This document shows positions 9,382-23,700 of a stretch of DNA of 64,000 bases, piece by piece. The position numbers and the translations under genes are program-made. The first letter of the stretch is position 1. The number at the start of each line of letters is the position of its first letter. The stretch spans positions 26,642,501-26,706,500 of the forward strand of contig NC_080577.1 in the NCBI RefSeq assembly GCF_029962835.1, read 5' to 3'. The notes beneath the pieces were generated by a model. The model saw nothing but the letters and a program-made list of their open reading frames with translations, ran no database searches and was not told the DNA's origin. Source of the stretch: Magnolia sinica. Its lineage: Eukaryota; Streptophyta; Magnoliopsida; Magnoliales; Magnoliaceae.

Positions 9382-12300
9382 TTGGTTGCACCAAAATCGC
9401 TCTCTAACTCTCAGGATATTCTAGAGATGTTGAAACAAGTGAAGGTCAACATTCCACTACTTGATGCCGTGAAACAAATACCTTCATATGCCAAATTCCT
9501 GAAAGACTTATGTACGACCAAAAGACGGCAAAATATTCAAAAGAAAATCTTCCTGACTGAGAAAGTGAGTGCCATCCTAAAGCAAGATGTGCCGCAAAAA
9601 TTCAAAGACCCCGGTAGCCCAACCATATCATGTGTAATTGGGGACCATCGAATTGATCACGCACTTCTTGACTTAGGAGCGAGCGTTAATCTTATCCCTT
9701 ACTCGGTATATAAACAGTTGGGCTTAGGTGAATTAAAACCCACCTTAACCACACTACAACTTGCTGATCGCTCTGTTCGTATACCAAGAGGGATAATTGA
9801 GGATGTGTTGGTCCAGGTTGATCGATTTTACTACCCAGTTGATTTCATCATCCTGGATACCGAACCCATCGGTAACACAAGCACTCAGATTCCTGTCATT
9901 CTTGGTCGCCCATTCCTTGCCACTTCAAACGCAATTATCAATTGCAGGAATGGTGTCATGAGTATGTCTTTTGAGAATATGACATTAGAAATGAATATCT
10001 TTTTCAACACGGCCAGACGGATAGAGGAGGATGACGATATCTACGATATTAACATGATCGATACTTTTGTGGATAACAGGACACCCCTTACTTTATCCTC
10101 TGATCCTCTAGAGACGTGCCTGGCCCACTCCCATGAGTTTGATGATGACATAATTAGGGAGACGTGTGCCATGCTTGATGCGGTACCGGTACTTGAAGTT
10201 AACAATTTGAAGGGTTACCCCAAACCGATGAAGTGCCTCTACCGTCTAACCTTAAGCCACCGAAGCTTGACCTAAAACCCTTGCCCTCTGATTTAAAATA
10301 TGTATACTTAGGTCAAGATGAGACATACCCGGTGGTGATTTCTGCCCACCTTGGGAAAGAACAAGAGAGTATACTCATATCTACTCTCCTGGAGCATAAG
10401 GGAGCCCTTGGATGAACGATTGTGGACCTCAAGGGAATTGAGCCTTCGATTTGTACTCACCGCATTTATCTCAAGGATAATGCGAAGACCTCTTGACAAT
10501 CATAACGTAGACTAACTCCAAACATGAAGGAAGTGGTTAAAGTCGAGTTTCTTAAACTATTGGGTGTGGGTATCATATACGCTATATCCGATAGTCAATG
10601 AGTGAGTCCAAATCATGTGGTTCCTAAGAAGTCCAGGATCACTATCTTATCCAATGCAAACAATGAACTCGTGCCAACTAGAGTCACTACTGGTTAGACA
10701 ATGTGCATTGACTACAGGAAGTTGAATACCGTCCGAGGAAGGACCACTTTCCTTTGCCCTTTATTGATCAAATCTTGGAAATAGCTGGTCATTCCTATTA
10801 CGTTTCCTTGACGGGTATTCGGCTACAACCAGATAGAGATCGCCCCAAGATCAAGAAAAGACTACATTTACATGTCCCTACGGTACCTTTGCTTAGAAGG
10901 ATGCCGTTTGGACTATGTAATGCTCCCGCCACCTTCAACGATGTATGATGAGCATATTTTTCGACATGGTGGGGCAATATTTAGAGGTCTTCATGGACGA
11001 TTTCTCTGTCTTCGGTCCATCTTTCGGCGAGTGCTTGGAAAATCTTAAATGCGTGTTGAAGAGATGTGAAGAAAAGAACTTGGTACTTAATTGGGAGAAG
11101 TGCCATTTCATGGTTCGAAGGGAATTGTCCTTGGACACATTATTTCATCCAAAGGAATCGAGGTGGATAAGGCAAAGATCGATCTTATTTCTAACCTACC
11201 TCCACCCAAGAACATAAGGGACGTGCGATCCTTCTTAGGACACGCCGGGTTTTACAAAAGATTCATAAAGGACTTTAGTCTCATCTTTCGTCCTCTATGT
11301 AATCTACTTCAAAAGGATGCACCATACGAGTGGACTGAACCATGTCAGGAAGCTTTCACTAAGCTTAACATATTGACTAGTGCACCCATCATACAGCCAC
11401 CTGACTGGAGCATTCCTTTTGAACTTATGTGCGACGCGTCTGATTATGCTCTTGGGGCAGTTCTAGGCCAGAGAAAAGATAAGAAACCCTACGTTATTCA
11501 TTACGCAAGTAAGACTCTAAATCCTGCCCAAGTGAACTACTCGACTACGGAAAAGGAACTCTTAGCCGTAGTGTTCGCCTTGGACAAATTTAGGTCATAC
11601 TTGATTGGATCCAAGATCATTATTTACACTGATCACGCAGCGCTTAAGTATCTCTGTCTAAGAATGATGCTAAGCCCCGCGATACGATGGATCCTCCTAC
11701 TCCAGAATTTGACCTAGAGATAAAAGATAAAAAGGGAGTAGAGAACGTAGTGGTGACCATCTTTCTCTCCTTAATCCCTCGATTCCCTTGAAACAACACA
11801 TATCAATGACATGTTCCCGATGAACAATTGTTCGAGTCTCCCATTCACCTTGGTTTTGATATTGCTAATTATCTTGCCACGGTTCCATACCGACACATTG
11901 AGCGCAAGATAAGAAGAAATTTTTCACCAAGGTCCGTATCTTTTCGGATGATCCGTATTTGTTTAAATATTGCCCAGACCAAATCCTGAGGAGATGTGTG
12001 CTAGACGATGAGCATCAAAGTATCATCTCATTTTGTCACTCACAGGCCTGTGGTGGTCACTTTTCTGCTAAAAAGACCACGGCCAAGATTTTGCAATGTG
12101 GCTTTTATTGGCCCAATATGTTCAGGGACACTCACGAGTTTTGCAAAGCTTATGAGCGTTGTCAAAAATTGGGAGCGTTGTCCCATCGAAATATGATGCC
12201 TTTGAATCCCATTCTTATCATTGAGGCATTTGATTGCTGGGGCATCGATTTCATGGGGCCATTCCCCCAATCTTTTGGGAATTTATATATTTTGCTTGCC

Positions 12301-13134
12301 GTAGACTATGTCTCTAAATGGGTCGAAGCGATTCCATGTCGAACTAATGACCATCGCACGGTCATTAAATTCCTGAAAGAAAACATCCTTTCCCGATTTG
12401 GAACGCCTCGAGCTATCATTAGTGATGGGGGCTCACACTTTTGTAATAGACCATTTGAGAGTTTAATGAAGAAATACGGTATCTCTCATAAGGTGAGCAC
12501 CCCATACCACCCACAGACCAGCGGGCAAGTTGAGATTTCCAATAGGGAGATCAAACACATTTTGGAAAAAGCGGTTAACCCTGACCGTAAGGGTTGGTCA
12601 ATTCGATTGACCGATGCCTTATGGGCGTACCTTACTGCTTTTAAAACCCCTATTGGAATGTCTCCCTTTAGACTTGTCTATGGGAAAGCTTGCCACTTGC
12701 CTGTGGAGTTGGAACATAGAGCTTACTGGGCGATCAAAAGTTTGAATTTCAATTTGGACAACGCTGGCTCGCTACGTAAACTTCAGTTAAATGAACTCGA
12801 AGAAATCCGGAACGACGCTTATGAGAACTCGAGAATTTACAAGGACAAGATGAAGGCGTTTCATGACCAACATATTTTACGAAAATCATTCACGCCAGGC
12901 CAGAAAGTCCTCTTGTATAACTCTCGATTACATCTCTTTCCGGATAAGCTTCGATCTCGTTGGACCGGCCCTTTTACTGTTATCACTGCTTACTCTCATG
13001 GGGCCGTCAAGATAAGAGACCCCGACAATGGCAAGGAGTTTAAAGTAAATGGACATCGCTTAAAGCCATTGGTCGAGAAATTTGATTCAGAGGACATGTC
13101 CATACCTCTGACTGATCCTATTTACCAGGATTGA
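9382..13134 (+). pseudogene. Athila pol fossil (interior A)
   Basis: Domain order is protease (DLGASVNLIPYSVYKQLGLG near 9,672), RT (MPFGLCNAPATF near 10,901 and FMDDFSVFG near 10,993), RNase H (CDASDYALGAVLG near 11,428 and YTDHAALKYL) and integrase (11,959-13,134). The integrase has an N-terminal HHCC-type zinc motif and acidic residues in [16 protein letters not shown] and [10 protein letters not shown]. No chromodomain follows, as expected for Athila. It is broken by several interruptions; the integrase stretch is the best preserved part. Confidence 0.88.
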
Positions 13135-14511
13135 TCTCCTAGTCTGATGGATGTATAGGTAGGTTCCTGTTTTCATAGGAATAGGATAGTTTCCTTTATT
13201 CTGTTTTAGGATAGACGGTGAACTTCGCACTCTTGGGAGCCAACCCAGCTTTTCTTTGTGTTTCATTTTCCTAGTTAGTTAGTTCAATATTTGTGGATAA
13301 CATTGCTGCAAACCCTCACGAGACTACAACTCGTCCACTAGGGGCAACCTAGGGGTTTAAAGGCTTGTTGCATATGCTAAATGCAATCGAGAGCACCTAC
13401 AAAAGTGGTATAGGTAGGATTTCATTTTTGTGATTTTATTTTTATTTTCTTGGTTTCTGGATAATGACCCGGTCTTACGTAGATATCTTTGGAAAGCCTT
13501 TTGATTCTTTCGTCCAGGTACTATCTTTCCATCACTCCTCTTATATTTTTGTTGTCCCATGTGCATTGCATGCTTATTTCTTTTACATTGAGGACAATGT
13601 AGATTTTAGGTTGGGGGTGGGAGATTAGGTTTCCTAATCTGTGTTTTCTTGGTCTTGAGCAAAAATTGTGAAAATTTTAAATTTTTATGGAATTTCGTAT
13701 GAATTCAAAGTGATTTTGACGGCCATCTAGGGCACTTGGAATTACAAGATGAGTGATGTTGGTAATTTATGACTCTTAGATTCAGTTATTTATTATATTA
13801 GATTTCACAGTTAAGTTTGAAGTGTTAATCTCTGATTAGAAGTTGTAAACATTGATTGAGTTATGATCTCACATGTCACATCTCGCTTTCACATTAAGGT
13901 TTCATTTTGATATTAAAAGATTTACTTAGTACTCACTAAGCATGAAAGGAACCGGCCTGAGAAAATTGAAAAGATTGGGTGAATAATCTTCACCATAGGT
14001 TTGGTCCCTATAGGTGAAGGTTCAACTTCCCAAAGTAGCCGGCGGAAAGGGGTGGGCAATGGTCTTCATCATAGGTTTGCTCCTTGTAGGTGAGGATTTG
14101 ATTCCCCTTCTTGGCGTTACTTTTAATGAAAAAATCAAAAGCTGGAGGAATGAAAAGATGATCCGTGAGGCAAGTTTTGGGTTATCATGAATCTTTTTAT
14201 TGGTTACCAATGATATCCTAAAATAGAGAGAAGTGAATTTTAATGATGATAAGCTAAGATTACACTGTACACCCATGGAATTCAATGTTTAGAATTTTTC
14301 TAATTGATAGATTAATACTTTGAACTTGACCATGAAATTTACCATGCACTTGAGTCTAGGAGGAAGTAATATCCAACATTCATGAATCTGGGAATTCTCA
14401 TATCTGGATTATTCTACAAAAATCACGCGAGTTTATAGAAATTGTTCTGTAATTCTCAACTTACTTTTCGCATATTTTGCTCGGGACTAGCAAAATTCTG
14501 GTTGGGGGTTG
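13135..14511 (+). other. Athila 3' untranslated region with polypurine tracts
   Basis: No coding frame is visible. A small inverted repeat, TACATTG/CAATGTA around AGGA (13,584-13,601), precedes a G-rich tract GGTTGGGGGTGGGAGATT at about 13,609. A direct repeat based on CATAGGTTTG and TAGGTGA occurs twice (about 13,991-14,030 and 14,069-14,105). The terminal tract GGTTGGGGGTTGTG abuts the next LTR. Element C keeps all these parts (31,681-32,606). Confidence 0.65.
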
Positions 14512-16528
14512 TGTTTAGGGTCAAATATTGCATATCGGACCCATTTATTGCATGAATTTACAAGCATGATGCCGTTTAATAGCCGATTTAATTGTATTTG
14601 TGATGCGAGTGTATTTACAAGCATGAATCAAAAGGGTGCTTAAGCCATGGATTTGACGCTCTGATGACACCCAAGGCAAGGGACAGACTCCAGGGGACCA
14701 AGATCGATGGAATTACACACTAGGGATCCGAGGAAATCAAGTTATTCACGTTAAAGAGGCCCGAAATTGGTGAAAAATGCAAGATCATATAGTTCTCGCC
14801 ATCTGATTGGCTCAAAACTTCATACATGGCCTGAGGGCCATAAATTAACCGTACATATCAAATTTCAGCCCTTGGATCACTATGGAAGTGCCCCAACTGA
14901 CAGATCAGCCCATAAACCGTTGATTCTGGGCCCACCTGATATCTGGAACTGTCTCAACTTTGGTCTCGACGGTTTAAATTAGATGAGGAAACAAATGGAT
15001 GGATCGGATCTTGCATATACATTACAGTGGGCCCCGTATAACCAAAGTGTGTACATGAGGTACACATGTGCCGAGCCGCACCGTACCGTGTATAACGGGT
15101 CAGCGCGGCTGACCCGTATCTTCTTCATTAAAATGGCAATTGCCGCATTAAAGCTGTATGACGGACGAAAACTGTCCGTTTTTGCGGACGCAAGTGGGCC
15201 CCACCCATGGCCTGTACGGATAATCCAATCCGTCCATCGTGTAGAGGGCCACGAATTCATCGAACCCATGCTGAGCTTTTGGACCCATGCAATCACACGT
15301 GCGCGATACAGAGGCCATAAGTGGACTGCCCTGCAACGTTAAAATTGATGTTTGGATGATTTCTTCTCTGATTCTTAGTCAATAAACATGAAAAACCATC
15401 CATTTCTTACCGAAATTTCGAGGGCAATCTAATGGACGGGGTGGATTTCCTTGAAAACACCTCTGTGGGGCCCACCGATCACGTCAGCGCCGGACGTGCG
15501 AAAGGCTACGCACGTCCGCGAAATAGGACTTTCCAGGCAGTTGTGGCCCACCATCTTTGATCATATGGCAGATCTGAACCGTCCATCGTGTAGGCCAGCC
15601 AAAACACTTCCAAGAGACGCTGATTTTACAGAAATAATGTAAGGAACGCGAGAGTTATGAAGCCCTAAACTTGGCTGCGAAAAGGCTTTCGCTACGCGTA
15701 CGATAGCTTCCCAAATCCGATTTCCACCACTCCAAAAGATATAAAAAGAGTTCCAAACGTGGAGAAGGGGGTATGCTTGAATAGGGGACGTCAGATAGAG
15801 AGAGGGAGGCGGAGAGAGAAGTGTTTGGAATTTTTATGTATTTTTTCTTTATTTTTCTTCTTTTTCCTATGATTATGTTAGGCTAAATCCCTTAGCTAGG
15901 GCTAAGAGGTGAAGCTTGTGGTGTGATGGGAGCTTCTACAGGTTTGATTGAACTGAACTGATTGACTTTGTTTGATTTAAGAAATTCTTTTAGTCATTAA
16001 TGATTTGTTGTGATTTAAATTACAGTAGATCTGTGATGGCTTGAATAATTCCTTTCCTTTTATTTTGATGTTCAGAAACCCTGTTGTTCGCCATCGTCTC
16101 ATAGACATGGGTGGATGATGGGATCCTTCCTAGCACTCATACATCTTTTGATTGGTTATGGATTGGTCTAAGTTCTGTTGTTTACCTTGTCTCTTAGGCA
16201 TGGATTTGTGATGGAATCATACCTAATTCTTATACCTTTCATCTCTTGAAACTATATCAAGTAAGTTCAGTATAATATCCATGAAGCAGGTATAAGATCT
16301 CCCTGATCTCTACAAGTGGATCCTCTGAATCCCTAGTTCACTTTCTCTGAATTCTTTAAGTTTAAATTAATATTTCACCATATTCCTCAAATCACAATTG
16401 GTTTAAATTTCATCTTAGCCTAGTTCTAGATCTGGTTATTTTCAGATAACGTACAGGTTTCAGTCCCTGTGGATTCGACCTCGGTCTTATCGTTACTACA
16501 TCACAACCCTGCACTTGGGGTGTGAACA
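14512..16528 (+). repeat. A/B complex, second LTR
   Basis: A 2,017-bp near copy of the first LTR. I count a few dozen differences by eye, concentrated in the first 1,100 bp, with the last 900 bp almost identical. It serves as the 3' LTR of interior A and the 5' LTR of interior B. Confidence 0.92.
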
Positions 16529-19500
16529 AGTTTTTGGCGCCGTTGCCGGGGATTGACGGCTACGTTTCCTGAAGATAACTGGTTTTAGGATTAGGACTTT
16601 TCTGATTTTTAGGATTTATTTTAGAATTTTCTAATTCCATGTTTTCCTTTAATTTTTAGAAATCTTCTATTTAAATAACTTTCTATTTTTAGATAGTTTT
16701 CCTTTTTTAGAAACTAACCAAACTTTCTTATTTTGTAGGATTTTGAGATAGGTTTCTAAATTGGTAATTTCTCTCTTCCTTACTATTTCTAGATTAGGAT
16801 TCCTTTTTAATGAGTTTCTAATTCTAACTTTTTTAGAATCTAATTTTGTTTCCTATTTTATTTTTAGAAATTTTCTATTTTAAGACTTTCTGTTTAGAAA
16901 CTAACTTTTCTGTTTTGTAGGCTTATTAGAAATTTCTAAATTTGGTACGCTCTTTCTAAATTGCTACTTTCTAATTTAGGAATTCTTCCTTGTTTCTTTT
17001 TATTTCTATATTTCTCTTCTTAGGAATTTTATAGGCTTGCCATTCTTAGAAACTAACTTGTTTTGTTCTATTTTGCAGGTTTCAATTTAGGGACTCCAAA
17101 TTGGTAACTTCCTTCCAACCCTCTTTTTCTGTTTAGATTTTTATTTCCCTTCTTAGGATTAGGTTTAGAATTTGATTGAGGGCTGCGAGTGATTCATGCC
17201 CAAGTGGGCTCGTGACAACACGACGTCTCTTGACTGACGGATGATTAGTTTAGGTGTTAACTGTCCATCGTACGACTAGACACCGCTCGAAATCCCCTGA
17301 GTTAATTGAGGATATGGCTGGAAATCAACCTCTTCTACCTCAACCCAGGGTAGAAGATCTCCAGGATGAGAATGAGGTGCATCAAGCACCCCGCCTCGTA
17401 CCTTACGAGATTACTTACAACCGGCGGGGGTGGCCCTCATGCATAGTTTTTCTTGAGAATGCAGGACACATGGATATCAAGCCAGGGGTGATACAACTCC
17501 TCCCTAAATTTCATGTGCTTGATTCTGAGAATCCTTACTTACATTTAAAATAATTTGAAGATATCATAGATACCTTATACTTTCTTACAGTTTATGATGA
17601 CACGGTCAGGTTGATACTCTTTCCCTTTTCTTTGAAAGAGAAAGCTAAGACGTGGTTACATTCACTACGTCCTCGATCAATTGGCAGATGGAATGACATG
17701 ACAAGGGAGTTCATTAAGAAGTTTTTCCCATACCATAAGACGAACACCCTAAGAAAGTCGATCATGAACTTCGCCCAAAGGGAAGATGAAACATTCTTCC
17801 AATGTTGGGAGCGGTTCAAGGATCTTGTCGATTCATGCCCACAACATGGTTTTGAAACATGGCGCATTACACACTTTTTCTATGATGGACTGACATCTCC
17901 CATGCGCCAATTAGTCGAGACGATGTGTAATGGAGAGTTTATGAATAAAGGAGTTGATGAAGTGTGGGATTACTTTGATAAACTTGCTGAGAACACACAA
18001 ACATGGGATATCTCTCCTAGACCTAGTACGTCTAGGCCGACTCACTCCAAGGAAAGGGGTGGAATGTATCTCCTGAGAGAAGATGATGATATTAATGCTA
18101 AGGTAGCTAATCTCACTAGGAAACTCGAGGCCATAGAATTTAAGAAGGATAAGGCTAAGGAAATTGTTTGTAGCATCGGTGGTTGCAACATTCATACTGA
18201 AAACTGTCCAACTATCTCCGCCTTTCAAGAGGTATTAAATGAGCAATCCAATGCTGTAAGTAATTACCAAAGACCTTTCAGTGGGCCCACCTCTAACACA
18301 TACAATCCTGGCTGGAGAAATCATCCCAACTTCAATTGGAGGACTGGACTAACCTCTACACCTCATGGTTACCTAAATCAAAATCCAACTCAAGAGAAAC
18401 CTCAAGAGGATTCGGTTCTGAAACATTGTCAAAAGCGAGAGCTGTTCAATCGGGGTATGCTACAGGCCTTCCAAGACCTAACAAAAGCAATACAAGGACT
18501 TAAGGCTGAAAATACGATTGGGAACAAGGGAGCTTCCCAGCTCAACCTCTTCCCAATCCTAAACCGCAATATGAAGTTAGCGACCCAAGCTCTTCAAATC
18601 AGATGGAGCAAGCTAAATCCATCACTACTCTTAGGAGTGGAAAGATCATTGACAAAACCATTCTAGTTAGGGCTGAAAAGCCTAAGGACCCGGAAGTGGA
18701 TAAAGAAGATGGATCTAGTCATACCCCACCAGAGTTAGAACCGGAACCTCAAGGAAAGCCGGTTGCTCCATTTCCCCAACGGTTGGTTGCACCAAAATCG
18801 CTCTCTAACTCTCAGGATATTCTAGAGGTATTAAAACAAGTGAAGGTCAACATTCCTTTACTTGATGTCGTGAAACAAATACCATCATATGCCAAATTCT
18901 TGAAAGACTTATGTACGACCAAAAGACGAGAAAATATTCACAAAAAAATTCTTGACTGAGAAAGTGAGTGCCATCCTAAAGCAAGATGTGCCGTAGAAAT
19001 GCAAGGATCCCGGTAGCCCAACCATATCATGTGTAATTGGGGACCATCGAATTGATCACGCACTTCTTGACTTAGGAGCGAGCGTTAATCTTATCCCTTA
19101 CTCGGTATATAAACAGTTGGGCTTATAAAACCCACCTTAACCACACTACAACTTGCTGATCGCTCTATTCGTATACCAAGAGAGATAATTGAGGATGTGT
19201 TGGTCCAGGTTGATCGATTTTACTACCCAGTTGATGTCATCATCCTGGATACCGAACCCATCGGTAACACATGCACTCAGATTCCCGTCATTCTTGGTCG
19301 CCCATTCCTTGCCACTTCAAACGCAATTATCAATTGCGGAATGGTGTCATGAGTATGTCTTTTGGGAATATGACATTAGAAATGAATATCTTTTTCAACA
19401 CGGCCCGACGGATAGAGGAGGATGACGATATCTACGATATTAACATGATCGATACTTTTGTGGATAACAGGACACCCCTTACTTTATCCTCTGATCCTCT

Positions 19501-20799
19501 AGAGACGTGCCTGGCCCACTCCCATGAGTTTGATGATGACATAATTAGGGAGACGTGTGCCATGCTTGATGCGGTACCGATACTTGAAGTTAACCCACAA
19601 TTTGAAGGGTTACCCCAAACCGATGAAGTGCCTCTACCGTCTAACCTTAAGCCACCGAAGCTTGACCTAAAACCTTTGCCCTCTGATTTAAAATATGCAT
19701 ACTTAGGTCAAGATGAGACATACCCGGTGGTGATTTCTGCCCACCTTGAGAAAGAACAAGAGAGTATGCTCATATCTACTCTCCTGGAACATAAGGGAGC
19801 CCTTGGATGGACAATCGCGGACCTCAAGGGAATCGACCCCTCGATTTGTACTCACCGCATATATCTTGAGGATGATGCGAAGACCGCTCGGCAACCACAA
19901 CGTAGACTAAATCCAAACATGAAGGAAGTGGTTAAGGCCGAGGTTCTTAAACTATTGGATGTGGGTATCATATACCCTATATCGATAGTCAATGGGTGAG
20001 CCCAACTCGTGGTTCCTAAGAAGTCCGGATCACCATCGTAGCCAATGCCAATAATGAACTCGTGCCACTAGAGTCACTCTTGGTTGGAGGATGTGCATTG
20101 ACTACAGAAAATTGAATTCCGTCACGAGGAAAGACCACTTTCCTTTGCCCTTCATTGATCGAATCTTGGAAAGGCTAGTTGGTCATTCCTATTACTATTT
20201 CCTTGACGGGTATTCGGCTACAACCAGATAGGATAGCCCCCGAAGATCAAGAAAAGACTACGTTTACATATCCTTACGACACCTTTGTTTATCGAAGATG
20301 CCATTCGGACTATGTAATGCCCCTGCCACCTTTCAGCGATGTATGATGAGTATTTTTTCTAACATGGTGGGGCAATATCTAAAGGTCTTCATGGACAATT
20401 TCTCTGTCTTCGGTCTATCTTTCAGCGAGTGTTTAGAAAGTCTTAAATGTGTGCTGAAAAGATGTGAAGAAAAGAACTTGGTACTTAATTAGGAGAAGTG
20501 TCATTTCATGATTCATAAGGAAATTGTCCTTGGACATATCATCTCGTCCAAAGGAATCGAGGTGTATAAGGATAAAATCAATCTTATCTCTAACCTACCT
20601 CTACCTAAGAACATATGGGACGTGCGATCATTCTTAGGATACGCCGAATTTTATAGAAGATTCATAAAGGACTTTGGTCTCATCTCTCGTCTTCTATGTA
20701 ATCTACTTCAAAAGGATGCACCATATGAGTGGACCGAGCCATATTAGGAAGCTTTCACCAAGCTTAAGGGCACATTGACTAGTGCACCCATCATACAAC
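16529..20799 (+). pseudogene. Athila interior B (leader, gag, protease, start of RT)
   Basis: It repeats interior A: primer site, leader with the exon-like modules (about 16,560-17,180), gag (about 17,300-18,720, with EAIEFKKDKAKEIVC before the knuckle region), protease (about 18,800-19,700) and RT up to the thumb region. It is broken by more interruptions than A. Similarity to A ends abruptly at about 20,799, inside pol, where unrelated sequence begins. Confidence 0.85.
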
Positions 20800-23700
20800 G
20801 GTTTTTTAAACCTTAGTGGACGCCGCATTTGCCTTGGGGTTTGCAAATGATTACGGTCGTCAAACCATTCCAAACCGCAAGTGGTTGCGTTTCCAAACGC
20901 ATTTGAAGGCAGGAGCCGGTTGGCCAGATGGGACTTTCAACCTCAAAGAAAAAGGTGAAAATCGGAAGGTTTGGGAAAAAGGATTAAGGGAGTCAGTGGA
21001 AACGGTGGGTATTTGGGAAGGGGGGAAGGGGGAAGGAAGAAGAAGGTTGGGAGGATTGGAAGAAGGTTCCTTGGAAGTGGGGAGGAGGAAGAAGGACGAG
21101 GGAGTTTGTTGGAAAATGGGGACGGAGGGGGAAAAGGGTGCTTGAAGAGGGTTGCTGATTGGAACTTTGAGAAGCAAGAGAGAAGGATATGAGAGAAAAT
21201 ATATTTGTTTATTTTTTTTTTTTTTGTTTTTCTTTATTTTTTTTTGTTTTTAATTGGGTTTGGACCCTTGTATCTCACTTCTAAACTAATTTTTCCTTTA
21301 TTTTTAACGGAACCTGTGCTTTAAAAACTTTCCGTTTTGATGTTTTAATTTTGTTTGGTTTTTGAGGTTTCAAGATTTTCCCTTTTTAGTTTAATGATGT
21401 TATTTTGTCAAGTGATTTAAGCTAAAAAGGTGCTTAAATTTGGTGTGAAAAAGTAGGGACCTCGTGGTTACCAAGCGAGGATGCCTTAAGGCCAGAATCA
21501 ATTATTTTTGCAAGTTTGCAATGCTTATCATGGTTGGGTCCATCCAAAACCAATCGGCCCACTAATTAAGATCCAAATTTCACGATCCAAAAGCCAATGG
21601 AAGCCAAACTATATTTGCCAGGTTCAACGTTAATTGTAGGGAAATAAAGGAAGCTTGGATGGAATACTTCAATGCCCCGTATAACCAAAGTGACATGGGA
21701 CCAATGTCCACCGGCCGTAGGATAACCAGGGGTCCGATCTCTTATTAAATGGCAATCCGATTAACTGATAGGACAAATGTCCGCGACGCGTTGGGCCCCC
21801 CAGGCTGCATAATCCAATGGCCCGAGAGGCCACAAATTATAACCAGTGACTTTTGGAATCCCATCATCCTGCCGATATGAAGGCCAAGTGGAGCCCGAAC
21901 GCCAATGTGATTTGGCCATCTACTGAAACCTGTTCAATTGGCAATCTAGGGGTTTCTTAACATTTGAGGCACAAAGGACGGATGGCCGAAACATTGGGCC
22001 GCCCAATGGGTACCAGGGCGATGGACCTTATTTGGCCCACCGATCCTCGTGGGATCAACGGTCCGGCCGCCCATTTCAAAATGGGAATTTGAAAAATTAA
22101 GGTGATCGGTAGGCCAACCAAACCTTCCGCAAGTGGTTTCGAATTCCAAGTATAAAAGCATGATAGGCCAATGAAGGGGGCTTGAGCGTGGAATAGAATC
22201 ACCCCAAGATTAGAGAAATTTAGTAGGGTTCTTAGGGTTTGGATGTATGGGTTAAATTTTAGTTATGTTTCTTTATTTTTTCTTTGATTTGTTTAGATCG
22301 TGACTGGATTTGAAACTTTGTTGGATTTGATTCAGTTTGAGTATGAAATTGAGTGATTAGAATTCCTTTATCTTATTTTGTTGGTCAAATTCCTTGTCTG
22401 GCATGGTGGAATATCCTTTACTTACCAAACTATTCAAGTCATGATTTTATGATGGTTGTTCCGCCATGATCTTGAATTTAATTGGTCGAATTTTTTTTTA
22501 ATTTTAAATCATTAACAAAATACATATGAAACAGCATGTTAACACTAAACGTATGGAAATCACCTTCTTACAATTTTTAAATTTTTAATTTATTTTGGAT
22601 TTGCTGTTTTTTGGTTATTTGGTAACAAGGAATTAGAAGGATCTGGATTTGAGAGGAATCTAAAACTCGAAATTGAACTTCTACGGCAAAGGTATGATTT
22701 CAAATCTACTCAATTCCGTGTGGGCTAAAATCTACCCAATTCCACAGGATTTCGTATCCATGCATGCTTGCAGATATTTCTTTGGTTGCTTCTATGTTCT
22801 TTATTATGAATGATCATCTTCATAGTGGGACCTACCTTTCCATGGTTCTGATGTCATCTAAAGAATGGACGTTAATGGGATATATGATGCAGTACCACAA
22901 AGTTTACGTTACCTTGAGTATTTGTGATAAATTCTCGTGATTTATTGAAAAAATTTAGATGAGTCCATACGACCCCTTTTTACTATTTTTTTTTTAAATT
23001 TAGGCTTAAATATTCTTAAACTCCTTGTGGTTTATTTCCCTTAATGGAATTATGGCTTTCAACCTCTTTAAACCTAGGTTGGTTCAAGATGTGGGGTTCG
23101 ATGTCCACCAATAGGTTTTAAACCTCGAATGGAGAGCTTGGCATTTAAAGGCCTGTAGAGACTAATCCGCAACTCGAGTTACTTAGATTAGTAAGGGTAT
23201 TCTCCCTCATTGTAAGGTATTTGAAATCAATCCCTTTTCGAGATTTAAATTACTTCTATTTCATCAATTGGAGAAATCCTGACAAACCCTTAAAATTTTG
23301 GGTTAATCGAAATCCTAGTATCATAAAAATTCGGAGTAAATTCTTCCTTTTCTAGATTATTCTTTAAAGTTTTTAACGTTTGAAATTCATTGTGCAGAAT
23401 TAAAGAGTTTCATAAGCTGCATGTCAAAATTGTTATTTGGAAAAACAAAATTTGGAACTCTTGACGTTTCGCTTGCATTAGAAAAATTTTAATGGGTTTT
23501 CAAATTTTTCTTATGATAAGGTTAATTCCCCGACATTGAATTTTAATTAGGAGTTTGACATTGGATTTGGAATTTCAAACCCAACTATTTGTTTAGGATA
23601 AGGATTCCTTGTAGGATTAGTTTGTAATCAAACAAAACTGACATGAATTGGTGGTAGGAACACTGCTCTCTGGTTAACCAAATAAATACCTAAAATTGAA

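Noticed and set aside
13135-14511. Env-like gene between integrase and 3' LTR of Athila A
   Set aside because: Some Athila relatives carry one, but no frame of suitable length, signal peptide or membrane segment is visible here or in element C (31,251-32,606).
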